Shown piece after piece: positions 29,974 to 41,526 of a DNA stretch of 64,000 nt. The position numbers were made by a program, and so were the translations under genes. This stretch comes from Gillisella taibaishanensis (lineage in GTDB: Bacteria; Pseudomonadota; Alphaproteobacteria; Rhizobiales; Rhizobiaceae): the NCBI RefSeq assembly GCF_001938985.1, contig NZ_MKIN01000021.1, positions 62,001 to 126,000 of the forward strand. Direction: 5' to 3'. Below the pieces are notes generated by a model, which saw only the letters and a program-made list of their open reading frames with translations, was not told where the DNA came from and did no database searches. Each line of letters opens with the position of its first letter. Within the stretch, counting starts at the first letter, position 1.

Positions 29974-31362
29974 TCAGAGCATCGCCAGATGCCACAGCAA
30001 TCCAGCCGCAGCCGTCAGCGCAAGTACTGTGACCAAACCGACCCTCAAGCGCAGCAACAGCAGCGCAGAAGCGGCAAACAGAACCAGTGCGGGTATGTCG
30101 AGCGTATCAAGTTGTGGCCACCAGAAACCCGGAGCGCGATCGCCCGACCATAGATTGCTGAACGGGATCCGCTCCACTTTCGCAAACAGCACATGCAGCC
30201 CGAACCAAAGAGCGAGATTTCCGATTACGCCGACCACTGCGGCTGTGATGGCCGAAAGGGCGCCATCGAGCAGCCGGTTGCCTCGCAGCCGCTCGATCAG
30301 CGGCGCGCCAGCGAAGATGAACAGGAAGCTGGGCACAAACGTCGCCCAGGCAGTCAGAAACGCGGCTGTCAGACCCGAAATCATTGGCCACGTGCTGCCG
30401 GGATCGCGAAAGCCCGCGAGGAAGCCAACGAAAGAGAGAACCAAAACCAGTGGCCCCGGCGTGGTCTCCGCCAGCGCCAGACCATCGACCATCTCGCCGG
30501 GACGCAGCCATTGATAATGATCGACGGCAACCTGGGCGACATAGGCGAGAACGGCATAGGCACCGCCGAAGGTGACGAGCGCCATACGGACGAAAAACAG
30601 AAAGACGTCGGTCAACCGGCCGGACCTGTCGAAGGCCATGAGAAGCGCGAGCGGCGCGAGCCAAATGCAGATCCACACGACTGTCGACACCAGAACCCGC
30701 AAGACAGGCAACGGCGGTTTCGCCGGCATGGATTGCTCAGGTCCCGGTTGCCGCAACGCTCGCAAAAGACCGGCAAGTGCCGCCAGGAGCACAACGAGCG
30801 GAAAAGGCAGCGCCAGAAAAAAGAGGCCGAAAAAAGCCACTAGGGCTGTCAGGCGGTGGAAGTCGCTTTTTAGCGCGCGCTGACCAATGCGCAGCAGCGC
30901 CTGCAGCACGATGGCGAGGACCGCCGCCTTCAACCCGAAAAACAGACCAGAAACCCAGGAAATATCGTGATAGGCGGCATAGACAGAGGAAAGCCCGAGG
31001 ATGACGGCAAGCCCGGGCAGTACAAACAGCAGGCCCGCGATCAGCCCGCCGCGAATGCCGCCATTGAGCCAGCCGATATAGGTTGCCAATTGCTGGGCCT
31101 CCGGGCCGGGCAGCAGCATGCAATAGTTCAGCGCATGCAGGAACCGCGCCTCCGATAGCAAGCGCTTTTCATCAACGATGATCCGATGCATTAGGCCGAT
31201 CTGGGCCGCCGGGCCGCCGAAGCCGAGAAGGCCAATCGACCAAAAAGCAGCGCAAATTTCGCCAAGCGGCACATTGGGAGCATGGTCTTGCCCTATTGCC
31301 GTGTCAGGGAGCTCCGTCATCTGCCTGTCGTCCGTTTGCCGCATATAATTTTCGGAGCCCAT
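29974..31362 (-). CDS. chrA: Chromate transporter, long-chain CHR family
   Basis: A 462-residue membrane protein with two homologous CHR halves: FWSIGLLGFGGPAAQIGLM near residue 40 and RMALVTFGGAYAVLAYV near residue 260, each followed by a PGPxx-type motif (LLPGPEAQQLATYIGW and ETTPGPLVLVLSFVGF). It expels chromate across the inner membrane. The start is uncertain: ATGs at 31362, 31344 and 31320 are all possible. It is divergent from groES. No ChrB-type regulator is encoded beside it. Confidence 0.9.
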   Translation of the reverse strand: MGSENYMRQTDDRQMTELPDTAIGQDHAPNVPLGEICAAFWSIGLLGFGGPAAQIGLMHRIIVDEKRLLSEARFLHALNYCMLLPGPEAQQLATYIGWLNGGIRGGLIAGLLFVLPGLAVILGLSSVYAAYHDISWVSGLFFGLKAAVLAIVLQALLRIGQRALKSDFHRLTALVAFFGLFFLALPFPLVVLLAALAGLLRALRQPGPEQSMPAKPPLPVLRVLVSTVVWICIWLAPLALLMAFDRSGRLTDVFLFFVRMALVTFGGAYAVLAYVAQVAVDHYQWLRPGEMVDGLALAETTPGPLVLVLSFVGFLAGFRDPGSTWPMISGLTAAFLTAWATFVPSFLFIFAGAPLIERLRGNRLLDGALSAITAAVVGVIGNLALWFGLHVLFAKVERIPFSNLWSGDRAPGFWWPQLDTLDIPALVLFAASALLLLRLRVGLVTVLALTAAAGLLWHLAML

Positions 31363-31364
31363 CC

Positions 31365-31393
31365 TTGACAGTGCCGAGGACCGTGCTTATCTC
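31365..31393 (+). promoter_or_regulatory. Housekeeping-type promoter of groES-groEL
   Basis: TTGACA at 31365-31370 is followed by exactly 17 nt and TATCTC at 31388-31393. The predicted transcription start near 31400 falls at the left edge of the CIRCE element. Confidence 0.65.
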
Positions 31394-31400
31394 CATGCCG

Positions 31401-31427
31401 CTAGCACTCGATCAGACAGAGTGCTAA
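31401..31427. promoter_or_regulatory. CIRCE operator (HrcA binding site)
   Basis: CTAGCACTC and GAGTGCTAA flank a 9-nt spacer, matching the CIRCE consensus at all but the first base. It sits at the start of the groES leader, 58 nt before the ATG, as expected for HrcA repression of groESL. Confidence 0.93.
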
Positions 31428-31485
31428 CAATATCCATGCGGGGCCGTTTCGGCCCGCGAATGTCATTTGATCGAGGGATTAGACG

Positions 31486-31782
31486 ATGGCAAGCACGAAT
31501 TTCCGCCCCCTGCACGACCGCGTTGTAGTCAAGCGCGTCGAGTCCGAAGAAAAGACCAAGGGCGGGATCATCATTCCTGACACCGCCAAGGAAAAGCCAG
31601 CTGAAGGCGAAATCATCGCTGTCGGCCCGGGCACCCGCGACGACAAGGGCACGCTCGTTGCTCTCGACGTTAAGGTCGGCGATCGCGTTCTGTTCGGCAA
31701 GTGGTCCGGCACCGAGGTTAAGCTCGACGGCGTTGACCTGCTGATCATGAAGGAAGCCGACATCATGGGCGTTATCGGCTGA
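31486..31782 (+). CDS. groES: Co-chaperonin GroES
   Basis: A 98-residue protein with the full GroES pattern: [20 protein letters not shown], the mobile loop [15 protein letters not shown], and C-terminal [17 protein letters not shown]. It caps the GroEL ring during ATP-dependent folding. CIRCE and a strong promoter lie upstream, and groEL follows after 68 nt, so both are made from one mRNA. Confidence 0.98.
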   Translation: MASTNFRPLHDRVVVKRVESEEKTKGGIIIPDTAKEKPAEGEIIAVGPGTRDDKGTLVALDVKVGDRVLFGKWSGTEVKLDGVDLLIMKEADIMGVIG

Positions 31783-31832
31783 TTTAAGCCGAATACCCCT
31801 TCTTCCTTTTAGACAATTCACCAATGGGCTAG

Positions 31833-33491
<1,659 letters not shown>

Positions 33492-33537
33492 TAGGGCGAA
33501 AGCCTTGTTACTCTGACCCATCTGGTTCAGAATTTGG

Positions 33538-33566
33538 AAAGGGTGGCCTTATGGCCGCCCTTTTTT
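33538..33566 (+). terminator. Rho-independent terminator of groESL
   Basis: AAAGGGTGGCC-TTAT-GGCCGCCC followed by TTTTTT, one wobble pair in the stem, 47 nt after the groEL stop. Confidence 0.88.
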
Positions 33567-33796
33567 CGTTCCGTTATCTGGACATGAAAAGGCGTGGCAT
33601 GCGGCAAGCCTTTAAAAGAAATCTCTACTTACTTCTTGGAATATCCGAGCCGGCGATCATGAATCTGGCAGCCAGAGAAAGGCTAACGCCTGACGGCAAC
33701 ACCCAACGCAACCGAGTACTTCACATTTTCAATTTAAACGATTATAAGAAATCATTACCAATCGATATAGTAATTCCTTTTTAAAGGCTCCGATAT
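33567..33796. other. AT-rich upstream region of the XRE regulator gene
   Basis: About 230 bp with runs of A/T near the end (33735-33790). A 77-codon reading frame crosses the groEL terminator here but has no family pattern. The region probably holds the promoter of the XRE gene. Confidence 0.4.
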
Positions 33797-34279
33797 ATGA
33801 GCAACACCTTAGTCAGAAGGCCTCAAAGAAGAAAAGCGCTAGAAGAAGCGGATATGTTTGCGGGTTCGCAGCTATGTTTGGCGCGGAAATCTCGAAAGAT
33901 GAGCCAGGAGAGGCTGGGGGAGCATCTTTCAGTGTCATTCCAGCAGGTGCAAAAGTATGAAAAAGGCAAAAATCGCATGACGCCGGGCATTCTTGCGGCG
34001 GCGGCTGATGTGCTCGGTGTTTCACCTGCCTTCTTCTTCAAGAACACCGATGGGCAAAGCGCCGAGCCGACTGTGGAAACCCTGCAACTTGCGACGCTGA
34101 TGGCGAGTAAGGACGCATTGGAACTCAACGCGCTGTTTGCACGGATAGACGACCCTAAACTCCGGCATCATATTATTGGCTGCATGCGACAAGTGGTGGA
34201 GGCTTTTGCACCGCGACTGGACAGGTCAAACGGCTTTCAAGGAAAAATTGAGAGCGGACTTCCCTTCAGAAATGCTTGA
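33797..34279 (+). CDS. XRE family transcriptional regulator
   Basis: A 160-residue protein with a Cro/C1 helix-turn-helix at residues about 25-80 (LCLARKSRKMSQERLGEHLSV, QVQKYEKGKNRM, LAAAADVLGVSPAFFF) and a helical C-terminal part. This is the architecture of the rhizobial regulators related to PraR and SinR-like proteins, which act on biofilm and quorum-sensing genes. The target is unknown. Codon use and GC are lower than in groEL. A LuxR solo lies a short distance downstream on the other strand. Confidence 0.85.
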   Translation: MSNTLVRRPQRRKALEEADMFAGSQLCLARKSRKMSQERLGEHLSVSFQQVQKYEKGKNRMTPGILAAAADVLGVSPAFFFKNTDGQSAEPTVETLQLATLMASKDALELNALFARIDDPKLRHHIIGCMRQVVEAFAPRLDRSNGFQGKIESGLPFRNA

Positions 34280-34316
34280 GGCAATAATTTGTATTTTTTA
34301 ATATATTTTTATCAAG

Positions 34317-34511
34317 TCATGGGGCGATAGATGTAGGATATCCTTTTTCTATATTATCAAGCTCCTGCAAAGCCATCCCTAATATGTATATCAAAAAATA
34401 ATACTCGGATGACCTTGCTTTATTTATAAGTTTTCGGACGTCACTCTGCATTTTCTCGGCGTCGCGTCTATCGCCTTTAAGCGGCGCCCGTTCTCTTACA
34501 AAATCCGGCAT
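34317..34511 (-). CDS. Small unknown protein, 64 residues
   Basis: From ATG 34511, preceded by GGGAAG, the frame encodes MPDFVRERAPLKGDRRDAEK, then MQSDVRKLINKARSSEYY, a hydrophobic FLIYILGMALQ segment and NIEKGYP. The mixed charged and amphipathic sequence looks coding, and a longer in-frame extension to 34619 is AT-rich and less protein-like. No family is recognised. It sits between the XRE and LuxR genes in a low-GC stretch. Confidence 0.5.
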   Translation of the reverse strand: MPDFVRERAPLKGDRRDAEKMQSDVRKLINKARSSEYYFLIYILGMALQELDNIEKGYPTSIAP

Positions 34512-34718
34512 TGTCGCTTCCCAACAGATTCCTACTGCATAATTTTTAAGTCGAGGTCGATTTAATGATAAATTATGTAGTATGTTTAAATATTTACGGT
34601 GCCATTTGATGAAACACATGGCGCTACAACAGCGCGTTCCGCTTGGCGTGCGCTTTCGGTCATATTGAGATGTTCGCGGGAAGATTGCAAGGGACTACGG
34701 GATTTCCCGACTTGACAG

Positions 34719-35462
34719 CTATGTAATAATTTTTTGCCGAAATGCTTCGGCAAGGGCGTGATGCCGGTTCACCGCGCTAAGCTTTATCCGGATATTGCGC
34801 ATATGCTTCTCGATCGTCTTTTCCGAGAGGCCGAGGATCATGCCGATTTCCCAATCGGTCTTACCTTCTCCAAGCCATTTCAGCACCTCCTGCTCGCGCG
34901 CAGTCAGCTCGGCCGGCGCCGGAACCTTGCCGCTTTTGATTTCGATGGCTCGGGCAAAAGCAAGCGATGCAACGAAATTCAGCATGCCGCGTATATCAGG
35001 CGAGCAATCGATATTTTGCCCTGCAAAGGAAAAGCAAGCCACCCGCCCGTCAAGCGACATCAATGATGTCGACCATCCGTCCTTCAACTGATGATCCTTC
35101 GCATGGTCCATTACATATTTCTCGGACTCCGTTATTTCCCCTTTCTGCACGAAGTCTGACCACAGGAAGATAGGTTCAAGGTTTTTGACGCGCTTCACCG
35201 CTGGGTCGACAGAGGCATAGCCCTTTTCGACATATGTCTCTATCCATGCCTCGGGCCAGTTCGTAAAAAGGACATTGCAGATCTGCTCTTCCGGAGTGCT
35301 TTGCGGCGGAGAAACGAAGGCAGCGACGACATTGACGATGCCGCGGTCCGACACCGCATTTTGCACTGCTGCCGCCAGATCGAGGAGACTATGTTTTTCC
35401 TGTATGTCTTGAAGAAAAGAAAGAGTTTTAGCGAAGTCAGCCGCAGGCGATGCATTGCTCAT
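34719..35462 (-). CDS. LuxR-family regulator with autoinducer-binding domain (LuxR solo)
   Basis: A 247-residue regulator. Residues about 60-180 form an autoinducer-binding domain with the conserved pattern W...Y...Y..VDP....P..W (WPEAWIETYVEKGYASVDP, then PIFLWSDF). The C-terminus is a LuxR helix-turn-helix (ELTAREQEVLKWLGEGKTDWEI, then SEKTIEKHMRNIRIKL). It probably senses an acyl-homoserine lactone or related signal. No luxI-type synthase lies in the window, so it is a solo. The ATG at 35462 is used; a TTG at 35468 lies closer to the AAGGA site and is possible. Confidence 0.88.
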   Translation of the reverse strand: MSNASPAADFAKTLSFLQDIQEKHSLLDLAAAVQNAVSDRGIVNVVAAFVSPPQSTPEEQICNVLFTNWPEAWIETYVEKGYASVDPAVKRVKNLEPIFLWSDFVQKGEITESEKYVMDHAKDHQLKDGWSTSLMSLDGRVACFSFAGQNIDCSPDIRGMLNFVASLAFARAIEIKSGKVPAPAELTAREQEVLKWLGEGKTDWEIGMILGLSEKTIEKHMRNIRIKLSAVNRHHALAEAFRQKIIT

Positions 35463-35503
35463 TTCCAATATATCCTTTTAAAAACAGTATTTTTGTCAAT
35501 CGC

Positions 35504-38500
35504 CTATCGAAAATCCCTGGACTTTACCCGGATCTCGTCCAGATGACGATAAGGGTCGTCAAGCGTTTTGGGAGGTGGCATTTTCAGTCTCGTGCGCGGA
35601 TCGTGCGGCGGCGCGCCGTGATGGAATTCATCGCCACGCCCATGCGGCAGCGGAAACGGCTTATCCCGACCAGCAATTCCGGCAAGCTGCGACGAAAGAT
35701 CCTCCAGATGGCGGACCACCAGATGCACCACCGCCCCTTCCCGCTGGATGTGGCCGCGCACGCCAAGCATGCCGGCGCCCAGCACGACACGGCGGAATTG
35801 CTCGAAAATCTTTGGCCAGACCACAAGATTGGCAATGCCGGTCTCGTCCTCGATGGTGATGAACATCACCCCCTTGGCAGAACCGGGACGCTGGCGCACC
35901 AGTACCATGCCGGCTATCTCGACCTTTGTCCGATCCCGGCGGGAAAGCGCTTGCGCGCAAGACAGGAATCCCTTTTGGCGTAAATCGTCGCGCAGAAAGG
36001 AAACCGGATGATCGCGCAGCGTCAGGCCGACATGGCCGTAGTCCTGCACGACTTCGCTGCCGGCCGTCATGGACCTCAGCACTACCGGCGGCTCGATCTG
36101 CTCCACCACAGGCCCGTTGCGAAGTGCGGCGGCAAACAAGGGCAAGGGCTCATCGGCCAGCCGCTTGATGGCCCAGAGCGCATCGCGTCGTGTCAGGCCA
36201 AGGCAGGACTGCATGGCGTCGGCCTCAGCCAATCTCACCAGCGCCTCCTGGGATACCCCTGCCCTTTGCCAGAGATCCTCAATCGAAACGAAAGGCTGGT
36301 TGGCGCGATTGGCCACCAAAAACCCGGCCGCTTCATTGTCGAGTCCCCGGACCATGGAAAGGCCGAGCCGCACGGCAAATACACCATTCCGCCCCTCACC
36401 TTCCAGCACGGTATCCCAGCGCGAGGCATTGATGCAGACCGGCAGCACAGTCACACCATGCTCCCTTGCATCGCGCACGATCTGGGCTGGCGCATAAAAT
36501 CCCATGGGCTGGGAGTTGAGCAGCGCCGCGCAGAAGACATCAGGATGATGGCATTTCACCCAGGACGAGGCATAGGCAATCAGCGCGAAGGAGGCGGCAT
36601 GGCTCTCGGGAAAGCCATAGGAACCGAACCCTTCGAGTTGTCGAAAGGTTCGCTCGGCGAAATCCCGTTCATAACCATTGGCAACCATACCCTCGATCAG
36701 TTTTTCAGCAAATTTGCTAACGCCACCCGTATGCTTGAATGTTGCCATTGATCGGCGCAACTGATCGGCCTCGCCGGGCGTAAAACCACCGCAGTCGATA
36801 GCGACGCGCATGGCCTGCTCCTGAAACAGCGGAACGCCTAGCGTCTTCTTCAAAACATTTCGAAGTTCCGGCTTCGGGTATTCTTCCTTTTCCTTACCCT
36901 GGCGGCGACGCAGATATGGATGCACCATATCGCCCTGAATGGGACCGGGCCGGACGATCGCTACCTCGATCACCAAATCGTAGAGACATTTCGGCTGCAT
37001 ACGCGGCAGCATGGCCATCTGCGCCCGGCTTTCGATCTGGAACACGCCGAGCGTATCGGCGCGGCAGATCATATCGTAGGTCTGGCGGTCATCAGGAGGG
37101 ATATTCGCCAGCGTATAGCGCCCACCCTTATACTCCTCGATCATGTCGAAGCAGCGCTGCATGCAAGAAAGCATGCCGAGGCCGAGCACATCAACCTTCA
37201 TGAATTTCAGGATATCGATATCGTCCTTGTCCCATTCGATCACCTGCCGGTCTTCCATCGCCGCCGGCTCGATCGGCACCAATTCGTCCAACCGGTCATG
37301 GGTCAGCACGAAGCCGCCGGGATGCTGCGACAAATGCCGGGGCGCACCGATGAGTTGGCGGGCAAGCTCCAGCACCAGCCGCAGGCGCCTGTCCTTGAGG
37401 TTGAGGTTCAAGCCTTCGATATGCTTTTCCTCAATGGCGTCAGACCAGCGCCAGACCTGCGACGACAGCGTGCGGATCAGGTCTTCCGGCAGACCGAGCG
37501 CCTTGCCAACATCACGCAACGCGCCTTTGGCCCGATAGCGAGTCACGACAGCGCAGAGCGCCGCCCGATCGCGGCCATAGGTGTTATAGACCCATTGAAT
37601 GACCTCTTCGCGCCGCTGATGCTCGAAATCGACATCGATGTCGGGCGGCTCGCGTCGTTCGACCGAAATAAAGCGCTCGAACAGCAAATCCGATTCGCTC
37701 GGATCGATGGAGGTAATGCCGAGGACATAGCAGACGGCGGAATTGGCTGCCGACCCCCGCCCCTGGCAAAGAATATTTTCCGAGCGAGCAAACCCGACGA
37801 TGGAATTGACCGTCAGAAAATAAGGCGCGTATTCCAGCTGGGCGATCAGGCGCAACTCATGTTCCAGCGAGCGACGCACCTTGTCGGGCACGCCCTCCGG
37901 ATAGCGAAATTGTGCGCCTTCCCAGGTGAGCTTCTCCAGCGTTTCCTGAGGACTGAGATCCGCATGCAGCTTTTCCTCAGGATATTGATAGGCAAGCTCG
38001 TCCAGAGAAAATCGGCAGCGGGCGGCCAATGCCGCCGTGCGGGCCACGGCATCTCCATCGCGCGGAAACAGCCGATACATTTCCTCAGGAGGCTTCAGGT
38101 AACGGTCGGCATGCCGCTCGCGGCGAAAGCCGGCATTGTCGATCGTCACATTATGGCGGATACAGGTGACGACATCCTGCAGAATGCGCCGCTCCGGCCG
38201 GTGGAACAGCACGTCATTGGTCACCACGGTCGGCACATCTGCCGCCTCAGCCAGTTGCGACAGATGAAACAGCCGCAGTTGATCATTCGGCCGCCGCCGC
38301 AAGGTCAGTGCCAGATAGGCAAGGTCGGCAAAGCCCTGGCGCAAGCGACGCAGATGGTAGGCGCAGGTTTCATCGGCCTCGTCGGGCACCAGCACGGCGA
38401 TAAGCCCTTCGCCGAAGGCAAGCAAATCATCCCAATGCAGCAGGCACTGCCCCTTGCCGGCGCGTTTCTTACCAAGCGACAGCAGGCGGCACAGCCGCCC

Positions 38501-38761
38501 ATAGGCCGCCCGGTCCATCGGATAGACCAGCACGTTCATGCCGCAGGAAAGATCGAGGCGGCAACCGACGACCAGCCGCACGCCTGTTTCTTTCGCCGCC
38601 TGATGTGCCCGCACCAGACCGGCCAGCGAATGGCGGTCGGCTATGGCCAGTGCAGCAAAGCCCAGCTCCTTGGCCTCTTCGAACAATTCCTCACAAGACG
38701 AAGCGCCGCGCAAAAACGAGAAATGCGACGTCACCTGCAGCTCGACATACGGCCCACTCAT
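35504..38761 (-). CDS. dnaE2: Error-prone DNA polymerase DnaE2 (ImuC)
   Basis: A 1085-residue C-family polymerase of the DnaE2 type, about 80 residues shorter than DnaE1, starting [21 protein letters not shown] (PHP domain). The catalytic palm shows [18 protein letters not shown] and the fingers [17 protein letters not shown]; an OB-fold lies toward the end ([21 protein letters not shown]). It performs SOS translesion synthesis with ImuA and ImuB. The start overlaps the imuB stop by 4 nt. It is the last gene of the cassette driven from the LexA box near 41.0 kb. Confidence 0.96.
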   Translation of the reverse strand: MSGPYVELQVTSHFSFLRGASSCEELFEEAKELGFAALAIADRHSLAGLVRAHQAAKETGVRLVVGCRLDLSCGMNVLVYPMDRAAYGRLCRLLSLGKKRAGKGQCLLHWDDLLAFGEGLIAVLVPDEADETCAYHLRRLRQGFADLAYLALTLRRRPNDQLRLFHLSQLAEAADVPTVVTNDVLFHRPERRILQDVVTCIRHNVTIDNAGFRRERHADRYLKPPEEMYRLFPRDGDAVARTAALAARCRFSLDELAYQYPEEKLHADLSPQETLEKLTWEGAQFRYPEGVPDKVRRSLEHELRLIAQLEYAPYFLTVNSIVGFARSENILCQGRGSAANSAVCYVLGITSIDPSESDLLFERFISVERREPPDIDVDFEHQRREEVIQWVYNTYGRDRAALCAVVTRYRAKGALRDVGKALGLPEDLIRTLSSQVWRWSDAIEEKHIEGLNLNLKDRRLRLVLELARQLIGAPRHLSQHPGGFVLTHDRLDELVPIEPAAMEDRQVIEWDKDDIDILKFMKVDVLGLGMLSCMQRCFDMIEEYKGGRYTLANIPPDDRQTYDMICRADTLGVFQIESRAQMAMLPRMQPKCLYDLVIEVAIVRPGPIQGDMVHPYLRRRQGKEKEEYPKPELRNVLKKTLGVPLFQEQAMRVAIDCGGFTPGEADQLRRSMATFKHTGGVSKFAEKLIEGMVANGYERDFAERTFRQLEGFGSYGFPESHAASFALIAYASSWVKCHHPDVFCAALLNSQPMGFYAPAQIVRDAREHGVTVLPVCINASRWDTVLEGEGRNGVFAVRLGLSMVRGLDNEAAGFLVANRANQPFVSIEDLWQRAGVSQEALVRLAEADAMQSCLGLTRRDALWAIKRLADEPLPLFAAALRNGPVVEQIEPPVVLRSMTAGSEVVQDYGHVGLTLRDHPVSFLRDDLRQKGFLSCAQALSRRDRTKVEIAGMVLVRQRPGSAKGVMFITIEDETGIANLVVWPKIFEQFRRVVLGAGMLGVRGHIQREGAVVHLVVRHLEDLSSQLAGIAGRDKPFPLPHGRGDEFHHGAPPHDPRTRLKMPPPKTLDDPYRHLDEIRVKSRDFR

Positions 38762-40281
38762 GCGAAGATTCCATGCAGGAACCAGCGATGCGAGCCGGTT
38801 TCCAGATGCTCGCCGTCACCGGCGCGGAAAATCCAGTAACGCTCGCCGGCCTCGTCCTCGACACGGAAATAGTCGCGCACCGCCAGGGTCTCGGCATCGC
38901 GTTTCCACCATTCGCCAAAGATCCGCTCCGGTCCATCAGCAGCCCGCACCCGCCGCCTCTGGCCGCGCCAGGCAAACCAGACAGGCGGATGGTCAGGCAA
39001 AAGCGCCATGGTCTCGATCGGTTCGGGATGCGGCAAGAGCCGCGAGGGTCGTGGCCACTGCGTCTTCCAGCCCTGCCCCAGATCCGGCGCCAGCGGCGCC
39101 ACCCGCTGCACGGAGCGCTCGGGCACATCGCTGGCGACAGGCGCCACCCGGTAAAGCCTGTTTTGCCCAACCCGATTGGCGAGTACGTCGAGCAGGTCGG
39201 AAAGATCCGGCTCATTGTCCTCTTCCAGCATGGATGTGGCTTGGCGCGGCTGCAACGGCTCGGCCAGACTTGCCGTCAGCACCATGACCTCAATGCCGAA
39301 GCCGGGATTGATCCGGTCGATACGATCGCAAAGCATCCGGGTCAGGCGCTTCACATCGCGCACCGGCTGGGCCATGCCGATCCGCACAGCCTGGCAGCGG
39401 CTATCGACACGGTGACACAGAAGATCGAGCCGCCGCGCACCCAGGCCCCGCGTTTCCAGAGCCGCACAAAGCGCGGTCACCAGCTTTTCAATGTAACGGG
39501 CGATGGTTTCCGCCGCCGAGATCGGCTCGGCAAACATTCGCCTGACATCAACAAGGTCAGGCGAGCGCACCGGATCGATCGGCTCCGCAACCATGCCTAG
39601 CGCCTGATCCAGCCGTCGGCCCAGTTGCGGCCCGAAACGCTGGATCAGAGGTGCGCGCGGCTGGGCCAAGAGATCGCCGATCCGCTCGAACCCCAGCAGG
39701 GCCAAACCGTCGACTATACATTTGTCCAAGCGCAGACCGGCAATCGGCAACGCTTGGAGCGCAGCCTGCTGGTCCTCCGGCCCGACGATGCTAATATCGC
39801 GCCTCGAAAACCGTGCCAGGGCATGGGAGGCTCCCCAAGTGTCTGAAATTGCGGCCCTTGCCTCGATACCCATGGCAGCAAGCCGGGCAATCAGACTTTC
39901 CAGCAGGCTGAGCTCCCCGCCATGCAGATGATCCGCGCCTGCCGTATCCATCACCAGACCATCCGGCAGGTCGGCCGCAACGAGCGGCGAGATCTGCTGC
40001 ATGGCCCAAAGGGCGAGACGATGCAGGCCAAGACTATCGGCGGCCTCATCCGCCTCGCGGATCACAAGCCCCGCGACCAGGGCCTGGGCCTTGCCGATCA
40101 GCATGCCGCGCCTCAAACCGGCCGCCTCGGCGCGCGCGTCCAGAGCCGCCACCACGCGTCGGCTGCCGATCCGGCCCGACAGAACCAGCGGCCCCTCACA
40201 CAGCGGCAAATCGTCTGGCAATTTTCGTCGCAGCCGGTCTGTCGGCCACCTTGGAAGGAAAAGCGATACAACCCTTGGCAT
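38758..40281 (-). CDS. imuB: ImuB, Y-family DNA polymerase-like protein
   Basis: A 507-residue Y-family-like protein beginning [20 protein letters not shown]. The N-terminal position normally holding the metal-binding Asp of DinB-type enzymes (DMDxFF) is FLPRWPTD, consistent with ImuB being catalytically inactive and acting as a beta-clamp adaptor. ATG 40281 has GGAGG six bases upstream and lies 86 nt inside imuA, so imuA and imuB overlap. The C-terminal third is the ImuB-specific region that contacts ImuA and DnaE2. Confidence 0.93.
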   Translation of the reverse strand: MPRVVSLFLPRWPTDRLRRKLPDDLPLCEGPLVLSGRIGSRRVVAALDARAEAAGLRRGMLIGKAQALVAGLVIREADEAADSLGLHRLALWAMQQISPLVAADLPDGLVMDTAGADHLHGGELSLLESLIARLAAMGIEARAAISDTWGASHALARFSRRDISIVGPEDQQAALQALPIAGLRLDKCIVDGLALLGFERIGDLLAQPRAPLIQRFGPQLGRRLDQALGMVAEPIDPVRSPDLVDVRRMFAEPISAAETIARYIEKLVTALCAALETRGLGARRLDLLCHRVDSRCQAVRIGMAQPVRDVKRLTRMLCDRIDRINPGFGIEVMVLTASLAEPLQPRQATSMLEEDNEPDLSDLLDVLANRVGQNRLYRVAPVASDVPERSVQRVAPLAPDLGQGWKTQWPRPSRLLPHPEPIETMALLPDHPPVWFAWRGQRRRVRAADGPERIFGEWWKRDAETLAVRDYFRVEDEAGERYWIFRAGDGEHLETGSHRWFLHGIFA

Positions 40282-40957
40282 CACAAGCCTCCACTTCGAA
40301 TTCAGCACTTTCGCCACCGCGGCAGCGAACCAATTGCAAACGCCAGTGCGGCCTGCCAATGCCGGGAACCGGCAGAGGGGCGGACGGCAACTGGCCAATC
40401 CGCCAACGGGTCATCGATGCCGTTGGCTGACTGAAGACGTCATCAATGTCCCGGCGATGGCAACGGCGCAGCGCAATTGCCATCGTGCCCGACTTTTCCG
40501 AGGCCAGTTGCAGGCGGCGCGAGGCGATCATCGACAATTTACCGATTTCGGCCACCACGGCGGCAAGGCCGCCATGACGCAGGCCTTCCTCGAAACAGGT
40601 CATCAATGCCTTCTCATCTCCAGCATCGATGAAAATTACCCGGTCAGGCGACAGTCCCGCCTGTTCCAGCGCCGGCGCAAACAAATCCTGGCGCGTGACA
40701 CACCACAAGACCTTACCGCTCAAGCGCGCCGCAATGCCCGCAACAAACAGGCCAGCGGCGGCGGCATGCGCGGCATCCACACCTGCGCCCGCCACCTCAT
40801 GCAAGGCACCCAGCACTAGCCCGCCGCCGGCAAGCCGCCGATCGATCTCATTGACACCAAAAGGTAGAACCTGGCGGGTGCGGCTATGCTGCCCCTCCAG
40901 AGACTCAACCTGCCGGCGAAGCGCTGCCAGAGCAGAACTGGAAACGGGATCCGGCAT
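40196..40957 (-). CDS. imuA: ImuA, RecA-like accessory protein of SOS mutagenesis
   Basis: A 253-residue protein with a degenerate RecA/SulA-like fold: ALRRQVESLEG at the N-terminus, LPFGVNEIDRRLAGGGLVLGALHEVAG in place of the RecA nucleotide loop, VLWCVTRQDLFAP, and WRIGQLPS near the C-terminus. It is the first gene of imuA-imuB-dnaE2. The LexA box lies 40 nt upstream of the ATG. An AAGGAG site lies 13 nt before the start, a rather long spacing. Confidence 0.9.
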   Translation of the reverse strand: MPDPVSSSALAALRRQVESLEGQHSRTRQVLPFGVNEIDRRLAGGGLVLGALHEVAGAGVDAAHAAAAGLFVAGIAARLSGKVLWCVTRQDLFAPALEQAGLSPDRVIFIDAGDEKALMTCFEEGLRHGGLAAVVAEIGKLSMIASRRLQLASEKSGTMAIALRRCHRRDIDDVFSQPTASMTRWRIGQLPSAPLPVPGIGRPHWRLQLVRCRGGESAEFEVEACDAKGCIAFPSKVADRPAATKIARRFAAV

Positions 40958-40996
40958 GGCGGCAATCTTTCTCCTTCGGCGTTAGGTGACAGGAAT

Positions 40997-41011
40997 GTTC
41001 TTTATTTGTTC
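40997..41011. promoter_or_regulatory. LexA (SOS) box of the imuA-imuB-dnaE2 operon
   Basis: GTTC-N7-GTTC (40997-41000 and 41008-41011, spacer TTTATTT), equal to GAAC-N7-GAAC on the coding strand. This is the alphaproteobacterial LexA consensus, placed 40 nt upstream of imuA. Confidence 0.9.
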
Positions 41012-41172
41012 CTGTTTTCGCCAATGAGTCAATCCCGATTCGGATTCAAAGAAAACGCCACCGTGGAAATTGATCGGTGCTGCAAACTGGATGAAATCAG
41101 GGCTGCAAAGCCCTCAGAAGCAGTCAGTTGAAATCAAAGGGTCAAAACATACCTTTCACGTCTCAAAATGCG

Positions 41173-41184
41173 CTCTTTAAAGAG
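41173..41184. repeat. 12-bp perfect palindrome in the AT-rich gap
   Basis: CTCTTTAAAGAG, preceded by ATGCG. The block ATGCGCTCT recurs at 41507 as the left arm of a larger palindrome. Confidence 0.45.
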
Positions 41185-41301
41185 GATATTCGGCAAAACT
41201 GTTTTCGATCAATCTTTCTTACGATCAAAAAATGACAGAAAATGAACCCAAGAATGCTCAAAACTAGTCAAGGTAACCGCAAAAAATCAGTTAATGCTTA
41301 A

Positions 41302-41326
41302 AAATGCCTTTTTTTAAAAGGCATTT
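41302..41326. repeat. 11-bp inverted repeat with 3-nt loop
   Basis: AAATGCCTTTT and AAAAGGCATTT flank TTT. It could fold as a strong hairpin in RNA from either strand; no T-run follows on either side, so a classic terminator is unlikely. Confidence 0.5.
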
Positions 41327-41461
41327 GCGCATATATGAACGCTATTCAGCATTCCAAATCACAGTTGAAGCCCCCGACTCCTGGAGACCTATACGTATAA
41401 TTTCGCAATCGTGATCATTTTCGCAGAACCCAATGAAGAGGCGCAGCTCAGATTCTACTGA

Positions 41462-41475
41462 CTGATGCACATCAA
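41462..41475. promoter_or_regulatory. FNR/FixK-like box (anaerobox)
   Basis: CTGAT-GCAC-ATCAA matches the rhizobial FnrN/FixK consensus TTGAT-N4-ATCAA at nine of ten positions. It lies about 178 nt before the first possible start of the unknown gene at 41654. Functional status is inferred. Confidence 0.4.
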
Positions 41476-41506
41476 TCAGTGGATTGAAAGAGTTACAGTA
41501 TTTTAT

Positions 41507-41526
41507 ATGCGCTCTACAGAGCGCAT
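41507..41526. repeat. 9-bp perfect inverted repeat with 2-nt centre
   Basis: ATGCGCTCT-AC-AGAGCGCAT. The left arm also occurs at 41169-41177. Candidate operator or hairpin upstream of the unknown gene. Confidence 0.5.

Noticed and set aside
33551..33784. 77-codon frame after groEL
   Set aside because: Begins inside the groEL terminator and has no ribosome site or protein pattern.
36920..38839. 639-codon plus-strand frame
   Set aside because: Lies opposite dnaE2, whose polymerase motifs are unmistakable; a shadow of high-GC codon bias.
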